A stretch of DNA of 64,000 nucleotides from Thiohalocapsa sp. (GTDB taxonomy: Bacteria > Pseudomonadota > Gammaproteobacteria > Chromatiales > Chromatiaceae): assembly GCA_021736785.1 (NCBI GenBank), contig JAIPFF010000003.1, positions 62,001 through 126,000 on the forward strand, given 5' to 3'. Position 1 is the first letter of the stretch. The number at the start of each line of letters is the position of its first letter. Below the pieces are notes generated by a model that saw nothing but the letters and a program-made list of their open reading frames with translations, was not told the DNA's origin and did no database searches. Positions 8,417 to 17,613 of the stretch are shown piece after piece. Both the position numbers and the translations under genes were made by a program.

Positions 8417-9342
8417 TCCGCTTGCAGCGCCGCCAGGATCTCTTGGGCCCCTTGCGCGAGCAAATCCTCGGCGACCGCGGTACCCATGGCCATGGCCTCG
8501 CTGCCGGCACCGCGGCGCTCGGCGCGCAGCACGCGCCGACCGTCGGGCGTACCGACCAAACCGCGCAGGTACAGTCCACCGTCGGCCTCGTGCACGGCGT
8601 GACCGGCAATGGGCACCTGGCAGCCGCCGTTCAAGCGCGCGTTCATCGCCCGCTCGGCCATGACGCGCTCGGCGGTGGCGGCGTGATGCAGCGGCTCGAT
8701 CAAGGCATGCACGCGCTCGTCGTCGCTCCGGCATTCGATGCCGATCGCACCTTGGCCGATGGCGGGCAGGCTGTCGGTCACGTCGATGCGGGTGCGGATC
8801 CGCTCTGCGAAGCCGAGACGCTTCAGCCCGGCCGCGGCCAGGATGATGGCGTCGTACTCGCCGTCGTCGAGCTTGCGCAGTCGGGTGTTGACGTTGCCCC
8901 GCAGCGGCTCGATGCGCAGGTCCGGCCGGCGCGCCGTCAGCTGGCACTCGCGCCGCAGGCTGGAGGTGCCGACGCAGGCGCCCTGCGGCAACGCCTCGAG
9001 GTTCTCGAAGCGGTTGGAGACGAAGGCATCCAGCGGGTCTTCGCGATCCATGATGACGGCGAGGTGCAGGCCCTCGGGGAAGTCCACCGGCACGTCCTTC
9101 ATGGAGTGCACGGCGATGTCGGCATCTCCGGCAAGCATGCCCTGCTCCAGTTCTTTGACGAACAGGCCCTTGCCGCCGACTTTCGCCAGCGGTGCGTCCA
9201 GCAGCTTGTCGCCGCGCGTGGTCATGCCGACGATCTCCACGGACAGGCCCGGGTGCAGCGTCTGCAGCGCAGCCGCGACGTGCTCGGCCTGCCACATGGC
9301 GAGCGGTGACTTGCGGGTAGCGATACGAATGGTTTCGGTCAT
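8413..9342 (-). CDS. hemC: Hydroxymethylbilane synthase (porphobilinogen deaminase)
   Basis: 309 residues, normal length. The start '[20 protein letters not shown]' is the family opening. Further motifs are '[18 protein letters not shown]', '[10 protein letters not shown]', '[12 protein letters not shown]', '[13 protein letters not shown]' and '[14 protein letters not shown]'. Cys241 in '[12 protein letters not shown]' is the site that carries the dipyrromethane cofactor. The enzyme polymerises four porphobilinogens into hydroxymethylbilane in the cytoplasm. It is followed by hemD with a 4-base overlap and preceded by algR, the same order as in pseudomonads. Confidence 0.96.
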   Translation of the reverse strand: MTETIRIATRKSPLAMWQAEHVAAALQTLHPGLSVEIVGMTTRGDKLLDAPLAKVGGKGLFVKELEQGMLAGDADIAVHSMKDVPVDFPEGLHLAVIMDREDPLDAFVSNRFENLEALPQGACVGTSSLRRECQLTARRPDLRIEPLRGNVNTRLRKLDDGEYDAIILAAAGLKRLGFAERIRTRIDVTDSLPAIGQGAIGIECRSDDERVHALIEPLHHAATAERVMAERAMNARLNGGCQVPIAGHAVHEADGGLYLRGLVGTPDGRRVLRAERRGAGSEAMAMGTAVAEDLLAQGAQEILAALQAE

Positions 9343-9375
9343 TCAGGATTTTCCAGGATGGGATGGGATGACAAA

Positions 9376-9400
9376 GCCCGCGGCGTCGGCGCCGCCGGGC
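9376..9400 (-). terminator. Candidate terminator between algR and hemC
   Basis: On the minus strand a GC-rich stem (gcccggcggcg / cgccgcgggc, one bulged base, 4-nt loop) is followed directly by TTTGT. It lies 22 bases after the algR stop and ~35 bases before the hemC start, so it may separate the regulator transcript from the heme genes or attenuate read-through. Confidence 0.4.
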
Positions 9401-9421
9401 GCTGGCGCGTCGCCGCGCGGT

Positions 9422-10153
9422 TCAGTTGCGGCGTAGGAAGCGGCGGACATCCGGCAGGTGGCGGCGGCTGACGGGCAGACGCTCATCGCAGCCGTCGAGC
9501 ACGGCGACACTGGCACCCTCGATGCCTTTTTCCAGGCCAATCAGGCGTCCGCTGGCCACCAGGGCATTGCGGTGGATGCGCATGAAACGGTCGGGGAACT
9601 CCTCTTCCAATGCCTTCAGAGATTCGTCGATCAGCATCCGCCCGCCGGGGTGGCGAACGGTAACGTACTTCTGCTCCGCGAGCAGATAGAACACTTCCTC
9701 GACGGCGACGGTCTGCACGCCGCCTCGGTAGTGGGCGCTGAGGTGGCGGCGATGCCGGTTTCCGTTGTCCTCCGCGGCCACGCGCTGCGGCCGGGTGGTG
9801 ACCGGCAAGCGGCGCAGAGCGGCTTCCAGGCGCTCGCGGCGCACGGGTTTGACCAGATAGTCGGCGACGCTGCGCTCGAACGCATCGACCGCATATTCCG
9901 GGTACGCCGTCACCAGCACCACGGCCGGCGGCGGGTCCAGCTTGGCCAGCGCACCCGCCAGCTCCAGACCGTCCGGCCCCGGCATGCGTACATCCAGCAG
10001 CACCAGATCCGCCTCGGACTCCATACACTTGGAGACGACGTGCTCGCCGCCGGCGGATTCGCCGACCACCTCGTGGCCATCATTCAGCTCCTCGATCATA
10101 CGCCGCAGCCGCCGGCGTGCGGGCGCCTCGTCGTCGACCAGCAGGATTCTCAT
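9422..10153 (-). CDS. algR: LytTR-family response regulator, AlgR-like
   Basis: 243 residues. The start overlaps the algZ stop by four bases (ATGA). Residues 1-120 are a receiver domain: acidic pair in 'LLVDDEAPARRR', phospho-acceptor Asp54 in 'VLLDVRMPGPDG', and Lys102 in 'ADYLVKPV'. Residues ~140-243 are a LytTR DNA-binding domain with 'VEEVFYLLAEQKYVTVRHPGGRM', 'RFMRIHRNALVA' and 'LPVSRRHLPDVRRFLRRN'. In Pseudomonas, AlgR with FimS/AlgZ controls alginate, type IV pili and virulence. Targets here cannot be read from the window. Confidence 0.92.
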   Translation of the reverse strand: MRILLVDDEAPARRRLRRMIEELNDGHEVVGESAGGEHVVSKCMESEADLVLLDVRMPGPDGLELAGALAKLDPPPAVVLVTAYPEYAVDAFERSVADYLVKPVRRERLEAALRRLPVTTRPQRVAAEDNGNRHRRHLSAHYRGGVQTVAVEEVFYLLAEQKYVTVRHPGGRMLIDESLKALEEEFPDRFMRIHRNALVASGRLIGLEKGIEGASVAVLDGCDERLPVSRRHLPDVRRFLRRN

Positions 10154-11232
10154 GACAGCCTCCAAGGATAAGGAAACGCCAGGGTCACCAGATAGTCGCC
10201 ATCGACACGGGATTGGGTGACGCTGGCCGCGCCGTTGAACATCGCATCCATGCGCTGCGAGACGTTCTGCAGCGCGATGTGGTTTCCCCGGCGGGCTCCG
10301 CCGGATGTGTCGCTCGGCGCCGGCAGGCTGTTGCGAATGCCTACTTCGACATAGCCATTGCGCCGACACCCGGCGATATGAATGTCGCCGCCCTGCGCCG
10401 AGGGCTGGATACCATGATAGACGGCGTTCTCCATCAGCGGCTGCAGGATCAGCGGCGGCACCACGGCGTCGCCGGGGACTTCCGACATCTCCCAGCGCAC
10501 CCGCATGCGATCGCCGAGCCGATGTGACTCGATATTCAAGTAGCGTCGGGCCAGTTCGAGCTCCTGCGCCAGCGTGGTCTCGGTGCTGTCGGTTGCGAGC
10601 GACGCACGGAAGAGATCGGCCAGATCCTCGACCACTTCCTCGGCCATGCGCGGGTCGGTCTGTGTCAGGCTCGCGATCGTATTCATGCTGTTGAAAAGAA
10701 AGTGCGGGCGAATTCGGGCCTGCAATGTCTGGTAGCGCGCATTGGCCACCGCCTCGACCTGTGCGCGCCATTGATGATGCAGGTAAAGGTACCGCAACAT
10801 CAGCGCCGCGACGATGGCGGAGATCAGCCCGACCCGGATCGAGAGGCTCGCGGCGCCATCGGGCAACAGGTCGGCATGGGAGCCATTCAGCAGCCAGACG
10901 CCGGCGGCAGTGACCAGCAGCGAGGTGCCCACCACCAGCAGCCAGGCCGACAGCACCAGCACCCGACCCTTGCGCCGGGCCAGCCAGTGCCGGAGCAGGC
11001 AGAGCACGGCTGCGCTGCCCGACGCGATGGCCACGATCAGCAGCGACAGCAGCCCGAAGCGCGGCCACGACAACGATAGCGGATACGGGGAGGCCAGCAC
11101 CACGATGACGGCGAGCAGCTCACCGAAGAGGATTGCGCCGAACACGACCGACGGCCGGCAAAATCCGGGCAGCAGCGCACTGAAGCCGGTATCGGCCTCC
11201 CTCGGCGGCGAAACAGCGATTGCAGGCGACAT
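10150..11232 (-). CDS. algZ: Membrane sensor histidine kinase, AlgZ/FimS-like
   Basis: 360 residues from the ATG at 11232; an upstream in-frame extension to 11304 is not needed. Four or so membrane helices occupy ~35-160. A His_kinase domain of the LytS type follows, with the phospho-acceptor His in 'LQARIRPHFLFNSMNTIASLTQ'. The C-terminal ATPase part contains 'VPPLILQPLMENAVYHGI', and a glycine-rich 'SGGARRGNHIALQNVSQRM' segment. It is the cognate sensor of the AlgR-like regulator with which it overlaps by four bases. The gene is divergent from argH, as in Pseudomonas. Confidence 0.9.
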   Translation of the reverse strand: MSPAIAVSPPREADTGFSALLPGFCRPSVVFGAILFGELLAVIVVLASPYPLSLSWPRFGLLSLLIVAIASGSAAVLCLLRHWLARRKGRVLVLSAWLLVVGTSLLVTAAGVWLLNGSHADLLPDGAASLSIRVGLISAIVAALMLRYLYLHHQWRAQVEAVANARYQTLQARIRPHFLFNSMNTIASLTQTDPRMAEEVVEDLADLFRASLATDSTETTLAQELELARRYLNIESHRLGDRMRVRWEMSEVPGDAVVPPLILQPLMENAVYHGIQPSAQGGDIHIAGCRRNGYVEVGIRNSLPAPSDTSGGARRGNHIALQNVSQRMDAMFNGAASVTQSRVDGDYLVTLAFPYPWRLS

Positions 11233-11447
11233 GATGCTCCAAGCGGCTTGCGTGTAAACTCCGGGCAAAACCCCCGCGACCGCGGCGTCAGCCGCCGGAA
11301 ACACCGCGCCGCCGCGGCAGCCCGCTCGCGGCCTTTGCGCGTCGGCGCCCCCGCGCTCGACCGCAGTCGAGGCGCGGCGTTCCCCGGCTCGGCATGCGAC
11401 CCGGAGCCCGAAGCGGTTTACTTGAATCTAGCAGCTCGCACAAGACC

Positions 11448-12857
11448 ATGAATGCACCCAAGAACGCGGACAAGCCTTGGTCCGGACGCTTCGACGAGCC
11501 CACCGACGCCTTCGTCGAGGCCTTCACCGCCTCCGTCGGCTTCGATCGGCGGCTGTACAAACACGATATCCAAGGCTCGATTGCCCACGCGCGCATGCTG
11601 GCCCGACAAGGGATTCTGAGCGACGGCGAATGCGATGCCATCATCGACGGCCTGGGGCGGATCCGCGAGCGCATCGAAACCGGCGGCTTCGCGTGGTCGG
11701 TGTCCCTGGAAGACGTGCATATGAACATCGAGCACGCGCTGACCGCCGAGATCGGCGATGCCGGCAAGCGGCTGCACACCGGGCGCTCGCGCAACGACCA
11801 GGTCGCAACCGACATCCGGCTCTGGCTGCGAGAGGAGATCGGGACCGTCGAGACCGAGATCACACGCCTGCAAACCGCCCTGCTCGACCTGGCCGAGCGA
11901 GAAGCGGCAACCATCATGCCGGGCTTTACGCACCTGCAGGTGGCCCAGCCCATCACCTTCGGCCACCACATGATGGCTTGGTACGCGATGCTCGATCGCG
12001 ACGCCGGGCGCTTCGCCGACTGCCGCCGGCGCGCCGACGTGATGCCGCTGGGGGCCGCGGCACTGGCAGGCACCACCTATCCCATCGATCGAGCCTACAC
12101 CTGCGAGTTGCTCGGGTTTGGACGCCCGGCCGAGAACTCCCTCGACGCGGTCTCCGATCGCGACTTCGCGGTCGAGTTCGCGGCCGCCGCGTCGATCCTG
12201 ATGATGCACCTGTCGCGCTTCTCGGAAGAGTTGATCCTCTGGTCGTCGGCGCAGTTCGGCTTCATCGAGCTGTCCGACGCGTTCTGCACCGGCTCCTCCA
12301 TCATGCCGCAGAAGAAGAACCCCGACGTCCCGGAGCTGGTGCGCGGCAAGGCCGGGCGCATCTTCGGCCACCTGATGGCGCTGCTGACGCTGATGAAGGG
12401 CCAGCCGCTGGCGTACAACAAGGACAACCAGGAAGACAAGGAGCCGCTATTCGATACGGCGGACAACATCCGCGGGTCGCTGAAGGTGTTCGCCGACATG
12501 ATGGGCCACGTCGGCTGCAATCGCGAGCGCATGCGCGAGAGCGCCAAGCAGGGCTTCTCCACCGCGACCGATCTGGCGGACTACCTGGTCGGCAAAGGCA
12601 TCCCGTTCCGCGATGCCCACGAGGTGGTCGGTAAGGCCGTGGCGTTCGGTGTGCGCGAGGGCCGCGACCTGGCCGAGCTCGACATCGAGGAACTGCGCCG
12701 GTTCTCCCCCGCCATCGGCACCGACGTTTTCGACGTGCTGACGCTCGAGGGCTCCGTTGCCGCCCGCAATCACATCGGCGGCACCGCCCCGGAGCAGGTC
12801 CGCGCCGCCATCGCGCGCGCGCGCCTAGACCTGCAGTGCCGGCGTGGCCAGGACTGA
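11448..12857 (+). CDS. argH: Argininosuccinate lyase
   Basis: 469 residues from the ATG at 11448. The family opening '[29 protein letters not shown]' is followed by '[11 protein letters not shown]', '[20 protein letters not shown]', '[18 protein letters not shown]', and the fumarase-superfamily signature '[20 protein letters not shown]', which carries the mobile-loop catalytic Ser. It cleaves argininosuccinate to arginine and fumarate in the last step of arginine biosynthesis. The intergenic region with algZ is ~215 bases and must hold both promoters; a further MazG-like gene follows after 12 bases and is probably co-transcribed. Confidence 0.97.
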   Translation: MNAPKNADKPWSGRFDEPTDAFVEAFTASVGFDRRLYKHDIQGSIAHARMLARQGILSDGECDAIIDGLGRIRERIETGGFAWSVSLEDVHMNIEHALTAEIGDAGKRLHTGRSRNDQVATDIRLWLREEIGTVETEITRLQTALLDLAEREAATIMPGFTHLQVAQPITFGHHMMAWYAMLDRDAGRFADCRRRADVMPLGAAALAGTTYPIDRAYTCELLGFGRPAENSLDAVSDRDFAVEFAAAASILMMHLSRFSEELILWSSAQFGFIELSDAFCTGSSIMPQKKNPDVPELVRGKAGRIFGHLMALLTLMKGQPLAYNKDNQEDKEPLFDTADNIRGSLKVFADMMGHVGCNRERMRESAKQGFSTATDLADYLVGKGIPFRDAHEVVGKAVAFGVREGRDLAELDIEELRRFSPAIGTDVFDVLTLEGSVAARNHIGGTAPEQVRAAIARARLDLQCRRGQD

Positions 12858-12869
12858 CGTGATGCCCGC

Positions 12870-13229
12870 ATGACGCAAGACAGCCTCGATCAGCTCAACG
12901 AGCGCCTGCTGCGATTCGCCCGCGAGCGCGATTGGGAGCAATTCCAGTCGCCGAAGAACCTGGCCATGGCCCTTGCAGGAGAAGCCGGCGAACTGCTGGA
13001 GCACTTCCAGTGGCTCACCGAGGCCCAGAGCCAGACTCTGAGCCCGGAGAAGAAACGGGCCGTGGCCCATGAGCTGGCCGACATCCTGAACTATCTGGTG
13101 CGCCTGGCCGAGCGGCTCGATATCGATCTGCTGGCCGCCGCCGACGAGAAGATGGCGATCAACGAGCAGCGTTACCCGGCCGAGAAGGTCCGCGGCGACC
13201 CGCGGCGGGCCGCGGACTACGACGACTGA
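12870..13229 (+). CDS. MazG-like nucleotide pyrophosphohydrolase (dCTPase/RS21-C6 type)
   Basis: 119 residues. The small all-alpha NTP-PPase core is visible: 'PKNLAMALAGEAGELLEHFQWL' contains the E-x-x-E metal motif, and 'HELADILNYLVRLAERLDIDL' contains the second E-x-x-D. It also has 'KMAINEQRYPAEKVRG', which is typical of the XTP3TPA/RS21-C6 branch. These proteins hydrolyse non-canonical or excess (d)NTPs to monophosphates and so clean the nucleotide pool. It begins 12 bases after argH and is probably in the same transcript. The preferred nucleotide is unknown. Confidence 0.85.
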   Translation: MTQDSLDQLNERLLRFARERDWEQFQSPKNLAMALAGEAGELLEHFQWLTEAQSQTLSPEKKRAVAHELADILNYLVRLAERLDIDLLAAADEKMAINEQRYPAEKVRGDPRRAADYDD

Positions 13230-13233
13230 CGGC

Positions 13234-13260
13234 CCGGCATCCGGCATCCGGCATCCGGCA
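13234..13260. repeat. Heptanucleotide tandem repeat (ccggcat)n
   Basis: Three exact copies of ccggcat plus a six-base partial copy lie in the 32 bases between the MazG-like stop and the convergent DUF2490-type stop. It is non-coding on the gene calls made here. Confidence 0.85.
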
Positions 13261-13261
13261 A

Positions 13262-13903
13262 TCAGAAGAAGAGGTTCACGCCGGTCACGATCACATTGCG
13301 GTCATTCCAGGCGTCGCCGACGCGGAAATGATTCCACCGGTAGCCGAGCTTCAACTTGACGCCGTCCGCGGGCCGCCAGGCAAGCCCGGCACCGAGCCAA
13401 TTGGCCTCGAACTGCCCGTCGCGGGTGCTGTAGAAGGCTTCCTCTTCCAGATAGGGCTTCAACTTCAGGCTCGTCAGTGTCCAAGGCGCTTCGACGGTGA
13501 TTTCGTTGCGCAACCGCACATCGTCGGCCCGGTAGTCGAAGGTCCTGAATTCTACCCGGCTGCGGTTGGTGATCCGAAAGCCGCGCAGTCGATCGGCGAA
13601 ATAGGTCTCCGCGTACCAGCGATGTTCGTCGAGCCAATCATCCCGCGGGCGAATCCAGGCGCGCCGATAGCCGGCCCGCAGGCTCCAGCGGGGGCTCAGG
13701 CGATAGCCGAGGCCCGCGCCGGTGTAGCCGAAGAAGTAGTCCGAGAAATCGTCACGGGAGGCAAGGTTCGAGCGCGAGATGATGAACCAATCACCGCTGA
13801 TCTTGGCGGTGAGCAGCAGATTGTGGCTCTGCCCCCAATCCGTTTGAGCCCGTGCCGCCTGCGAGCTAAACAGCAACAGCGACGCCAACAGCAAAAAACG
13901 CAT
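13262..13903 (-). CDS. DUF2490-type outer-membrane beta-barrel protein
   Basis: 213 residues from the ATG at 13903, which opens directly on a signal peptide ('MRFLLLASLLLFSSQAARAQ'). The mature chain alternates hydrophobic and polar residues and is rich in Trp, Tyr and Arg, as in small outer-membrane barrels: 'LGYRLSPRWSLRAGYRRAWI', 'RNRSRVEFRT'-like strands, 'GVKLKLGYRWNHFRVGD'. It ends in Phe ('GVNLFF'), the terminal aromatic expected of a BAM substrate. The 'DEHRWYAETYF' and 'NRSRVEFR' elements match DUF2490 proteins. Function is unknown; MtrB-like or porin-like roles would be speculation. Confidence 0.7.
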   Translation of the reverse strand: MRFLLLASLLLFSSQAARAQTDWGQSHNLLLTAKISGDWFIISRSNLASRDDFSDYFFGYTGAGLGYRLSPRWSLRAGYRRAWIRPRDDWLDEHRWYAETYFADRLRGFRITNRSRVEFRTFDYRADDVRLRNEITVEAPWTLTSLKLKPYLEEEAFYSTRDGQFEANWLGAGLAWRPADGVKLKLGYRWNHFRVGDAWNDRNVIVTGVNLFF

Positions 13904-14012
13904 ACTCGTCCCCGCGGTCACATCGATCGCCGCAAACGCCGTGGCCGCCGCGAGCCGGCCCCCTGCCCCGGCATGTGGGGTCGCCCCGACGCATCCTCAA
14001 AATGGCCGGAGC

Positions 14013-14033
14013 CTTTTCGCATCATCCGAAAAG
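14013..14033. terminator. Small inverted repeat downstream of the CocE-type gene
   Basis: A 7-bp perfect stem (cttttcg / cgaaaag) with a 7-nt loop lies 32 bases past the hydrolase stop on the minus strand. It stands out for its A/T content in GC-rich DNA. There is no clear T-run, so the terminator call is weak. Confidence 0.25.
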
Positions 14034-14064
14034 ACCGGATCGCCCGCTCGGATCGCACTCCCGA

Positions 14065-16089
14065 TCAAACCAGGTCGCGCTCGATGCGCTCGGTCCAGGT
14101 GTCGGCGAACACGCGGCGCTCGGATTCGTAGGCGTCGATCTCGGCGTGCAGCAGGAAGTGTGTCGCGGTGGACGTGAGGACTGTCTTGGTCACGGTGCGC
14201 ACATCCCAATCGCCACGCCGCAGACCGCGCTCCCATCGGGTTTCGCCGCGTACGGAGCCGAAATCGATGCCGCGGTAGCGATACCATTCCAGCGCCTTTC
14301 GTTGCAGTTCCAGCTTAAGATCCGGCAGATACACCGTGCCGTCGTCGTTGATGACCTCCAGCGTCGACTCGTCGGCGGCCAAATCGCGGATCACGCGCCA
14401 ATTGTGGTGAGGTGTCGTCAGCTGGCGCTTGACCCCGGGCTCGGCACCTTCCGGCGGCAGGAACACGATGTCGTCATCCGCCGGCGAAGGGTCGCGTCGG
14501 GGGAGGATCAGCCGGCTCGAGCCGGTCTCGATGTCGAGGCAGACCGGCTCCGGGGGCGGCCATGCCAGCGGCCAGTAAGACGTCGAGATGGACAGGCGCA
14601 GCCGGTGACCGGCCGGAAACGCCTGGGCGACGTCGTTGAGCTTCACCCGCACCCGATAGCGCCGTCCCGGCTCCAGCGGCCGGGGCCGCGCACTGCCGTC
14701 GCGATGCGCCAGGTTCAGCAGGCCGTAGGTAATCCGCGTGGCCTGATCGTCCGGGCGTACGTCGGACAGCCGCACCGCGACCATCGCCACCGGTCGGTTC
14801 GCACTCAGCGCCAGCTCGACGATCGGCGCGCCCAGGATCTCGAGGGGCGCGCGCAGCGGCGTGCCGGTGAACACCAGGGCACCGCCGTCCTCTTCGCGCT
14901 GGTCATGGGGCAGGTCGGGCGTTGCCGCATAGGAGCACCACTTGCCGGCGAACAGGCCGACGCTCAGCGGCGACTGCACCGACATCACCTGCCCCGCACG
15001 CTCCGAGCCGCCGTCGTCGAGCACGCCCGGCCACTGCAACGTATAGCTGCTCGCGCGGACATTCGCGGATGGCCAGCCGGGCTCGCCGACCCAACGGCCG
15101 GGTCGGGCGTCGTAGCGCGTGGTCGGCGGCACGCTCTTTTGCATCCACGCGCGCAGCATGGGCTCGCGCAGAATGCCGGTCTCGATGCCCTTCAGCCAGT
15201 GATCCCACCAGCGCAGGCATTCCTGCAGGAAGCCGATCGCAGGCCCGGGCACCCCCTGATGCGGGTACTTGTGGCTCCAGGGGCCGATCAGTCCGAGCCG
15301 CGGACCCGGCAGGTTCGCAAGTAGTCGGAACACGGCATTGGAGTAGCCGTCGGCCCAGCCGCTCACGGCCAATACCGGGCACTGCACGGCCGACCAATCC
15401 TCGCAGATCGAGCCATGGCGCCAATAGGCATCGCGGCGCTGGTGGCGCAGCCAGGTATCGAGCCATAGCCCGCTGCCGCGCAGGCGCCGGAGCCATGTAT
15501 CGCGCCAGCCCTCGCCGACGACATCGGGATCCGGCGGCAGCGAGTTGTAGGCAAACATGGTCGACGCCCAGGACAGATTGTCGCCGAGCAGGCAGCCGCC
15601 CATGAAATGCACGTCGTCGGCATAGCGGTCGTCGGTAGAGCAAACGGAGACCACGGCCTTCAGCGCCGACGGGCGCATGGCCGCGATCTGCAGGCCATTG
15701 AAGCCGCCCCAGGAGATGCCGATCATGCCGACGTTGCCGTCGCACCAGGGCCGGCGCGCGATCCAGTCGATGACAGCGGCACCGTCGTCGAGCTCGCTCT
15801 GCAGGTACTCGTCTTCCAGTACCCCGTCGGAGTCGCCGCTGCCGCGCAGATCGACACGCACGCAGGCATACCCGTGAGCGGCGAAGTAGCCGTGCATGAC
15901 ATCGTCGCGCAGCCGCGTCGAGTCGCGACGCCGGTAGGGAATGTATTCGAGGATCGCAGGCACCGGGCTTGAGCGCGCCGTCTCCGGCAGCCAAACCCGC
16001 GCCGCCAGCCGCAATCCGCGCCCCACCGGAATCCACACCGTCTCGATCACTTCGACCCGGGCTCGAACACTATCGGTGCTATGCATCAT
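14065..16089 (-). CDS. CocE/NonD-family alpha/beta hydrolase (X-Pro dipeptidyl-peptidase-like)
   Basis: 674 residues, starting at the first of two ATGs (16089). Residues ~15-330 form an alpha/beta hydrolase with nucleophile Ser126 in 'GMIGISWGGFNG', acid Asp247 in 'VSGWADGYSNAV', and base His273 in 'GPWSHKYPHQG'. 'ILEYIPYRRRD' and 'VDLRGSGDSDG' are also family elements. Residues ~345-560 form the jelly-roll domain typical of CocE ('GTPLRAPLEILGAPIVELALSA', 'GHRLRLSISTSYWPLAWPPP'). There is a further ~100-residue C-terminal region. No signal peptide, so it is cytoplasmic. Family members cleave cocaine esters, beta-lactam side chains or Xaa-Pro peptides. It follows an ATP-grasp ligase by 71 bases, which hints at an amide or peptide substrate. 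Confidence 0.88.
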   Translation of the reverse strand: MMHSTDSVRARVEVIETVWIPVGRGLRLAARVWLPETARSSPVPAILEYIPYRRRDSTRLRDDVMHGYFAAHGYACVRVDLRGSGDSDGVLEDEYLQSELDDGAAVIDWIARRPWCDGNVGMIGISWGGFNGLQIAAMRPSALKAVVSVCSTDDRYADDVHFMGGCLLGDNLSWASTMFAYNSLPPDPDVVGEGWRDTWLRRLRGSGLWLDTWLRHQRRDAYWRHGSICEDWSAVQCPVLAVSGWADGYSNAVFRLLANLPGPRLGLIGPWSHKYPHQGVPGPAIGFLQECLRWWDHWLKGIETGILREPMLRAWMQKSVPPTTRYDARPGRWVGEPGWPSANVRASSYTLQWPGVLDDGGSERAGQVMSVQSPLSVGLFAGKWCSYAATPDLPHDQREEDGGALVFTGTPLRAPLEILGAPIVELALSANRPVAMVAVRLSDVRPDDQATRITYGLLNLAHRDGSARPRPLEPGRRYRVRVKLNDVAQAFPAGHRLRLSISTSYWPLAWPPPEPVCLDIETGSSRLILPRRDPSPADDDIVFLPPEGAEPGVKRQLTTPHHNWRVIRDLAADESTLEVINDDGTVYLPDLKLELQRKALEWYRYRGIDFGSVRGETRWERGLRRGDWDVRTVTKTVLTSTATHFLLHAEIDAYESERRVFADTWTERIERDLV

Positions 16090-16160
16090 TCGGCTCCTCG
16101 CCGCCCGCGGGCGCGGCGGACCGGCGATCGGGCCGCCGGCGGACTCATTCGACGGATGGA

Positions 16161-17450
16161 TCAGGCGGCGGTTTTCTCGAAGCGCAGCGGCAGCCTCGCC
16201 AGGCAGGCGCGATACTTGGCCTGTAGCTCCGCGCGATCGGCGGCACCGATGAAAATCGTCGCGACTTCGTAGCTGTAGCTGTCCTGATTGCGCAGCTGCG
16301 ACAAGCGCATGCCGGCTTGGACATCGATCAGGACCTGCGTACCCGGCACGGCGGCCTCGACGGCAGCGATCTCGTCGTCGTCGGGAACCCGCGTGACCCG
16401 CGCGTCGGCATAGCGGCGCAGCATGAACTTCGCGGCCAGCGCGTACTCGCCTTGACCGGTCGTGAACCGCGGCCGGCGCCCGAGTCCCAAATCGACCATT
16501 ACCCGATGATGGAACTGACCGTCGACCAGTCGAAACAAGGGCGCGTGGGACTTGGAGATGCGCGGATTGATCTCCAGCAGCCAGATGCGATCGCTTCCCT
16601 CGTCCCAGAAGTACTCGATATTGAACGGGCCCGTGTCGTAGCCGATGTGGCGCATCAGCCGGGCGCTGATCGCGGCCATGCGCTCGAGCACCGGCTCGGG
16701 CAGCTTCGACGGATATTGATAGCGGCTGAACGATGACCCGGCCGGGCCGCTGCGCAACGAGTCGACGACCCCGTAGACCGTTGTCTCGCCGTCGAAGACA
16801 TAGCCCTCCTGGGTACATTGCCGGCCGGCGGAGATGATGTCCTCGGCGATACAGCGATGCCCGTCGATGCCTGCGATGGAGGCCGGCAAGTCGGCCCGGG
16901 CCAGGATCAGGTTGAACGGCTCCGCGTAGCGGCCGATGTCCTGTCGGATCTTGGCGATGGCCGACATCAGCTCCTCTTCGCCGCGGACCCGAAATCCCAA
17001 CTCCGATAGCACGGCCTTGACCGGCTTCAGCCAGAACGGATAGTCCAGCGTCAGCTGTTTCGCCGGGTCGTCGCGGAAGGGATCGATGCAGCAGAACTCC
17101 GGGACATGCTCCGGCACGGCGTCCTTCTGACACAGTCGGCTCCAATACTTGTGCTCGCAGCGCAGCACCGCCTCGAGCGAGGGCCCCGGCAGCCCGAGCT
17201 CCCGTCTCAGAATCGGCAGCACGGTGCTGACCGGAAAGTCCCAATAGCCGACCACGGCATGCACCGGCTCCGGCGATTGCCGCAGCCTGCGCACCCCCTC
17301 GTCCAGCAGCGCCGCCACCGGGAAGCCGTCGCCCTGCTTCAGCTCGGCGCGGCTGAATAGGGGGTGAAAGACCAAGCGGTCGGCATCCGGCAGCGTCTTC
17401 AGCTGCTTGAGATGAAAGTCGTCGAGCCCGACGACGAAGATGTGCATCAT
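16161..17450 (-). CDS. ATP-grasp carboxylate-amine ligase-like protein
   Basis: 429 residues from the ATG at 17450. An N-terminal pre-ATP-grasp domain ('MMHIFVVGLDDFHLKQL', 'AVVGYWDFPVSTVLPILRRELGLPGPSLEAVLRCEHKYWSR') leads into the ATP-grasp fold: 'YPFWLKPVKAVLSELGFRV' has the nucleotide-binding Lys, and 'DTGPFNIEYFWDEGSDRIWLLEINPRI' carries the magnesium-binding Glu and Asn. The closing domain has 'LAAKFMLRRYADARV' and resembles biotin-carboxylase C-termini. These enzymes join a carboxylate to an amine through an acyl-phosphate. The substrates are unknown. It lies between a 77-residue protein and a CocE-type hydrolase on one strand. Confidence 0.85.
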   Translation of the reverse strand: MMHIFVVGLDDFHLKQLKTLPDADRLVFHPLFSRAELKQGDGFPVAALLDEGVRRLRQSPEPVHAVVGYWDFPVSTVLPILRRELGLPGPSLEAVLRCEHKYWSRLCQKDAVPEHVPEFCCIDPFRDDPAKQLTLDYPFWLKPVKAVLSELGFRVRGEEELMSAIAKIRQDIGRYAEPFNLILARADLPASIAGIDGHRCIAEDIISAGRQCTQEGYVFDGETTVYGVVDSLRSGPAGSSFSRYQYPSKLPEPVLERMAAISARLMRHIGYDTGPFNIEYFWDEGSDRIWLLEINPRISKSHAPLFRLVDGQFHHRVMVDLGLGRRPRFTTGQGEYALAAKFMLRRYADARVTRVPDDDEIAAVEAAVPGTQVLIDVQAGMRLSQLRNQDSYSYEVATIFIGAADRAELQAKYRACLARLPLRFEKTAA

Positions 17451-17613
17451 GGTCTGCTCCGCGCGCACCGGTGAGTGACGCTGCGCCCGGCCGATGCCGA
17501 ACCGCAGTTTGGCGGCCCCCACCTCCACCCGGTGTCGCGCTGGCGCCATGGACGCAACGCCGAGCAACGGGCCGGAGCCCTTTCCCGCGTTCCATCCGAG
17601 GCTTCGATCCCGT

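Noticed and set aside
14065-17595. A 1176-residue fusion of the ATP-grasp region and the hydrolase
   Set aside because: The upstream part is in the wrong frame for the ATP-grasp protein, which is complete in another frame and ends at 16161. The hydrolase starts at 16089.
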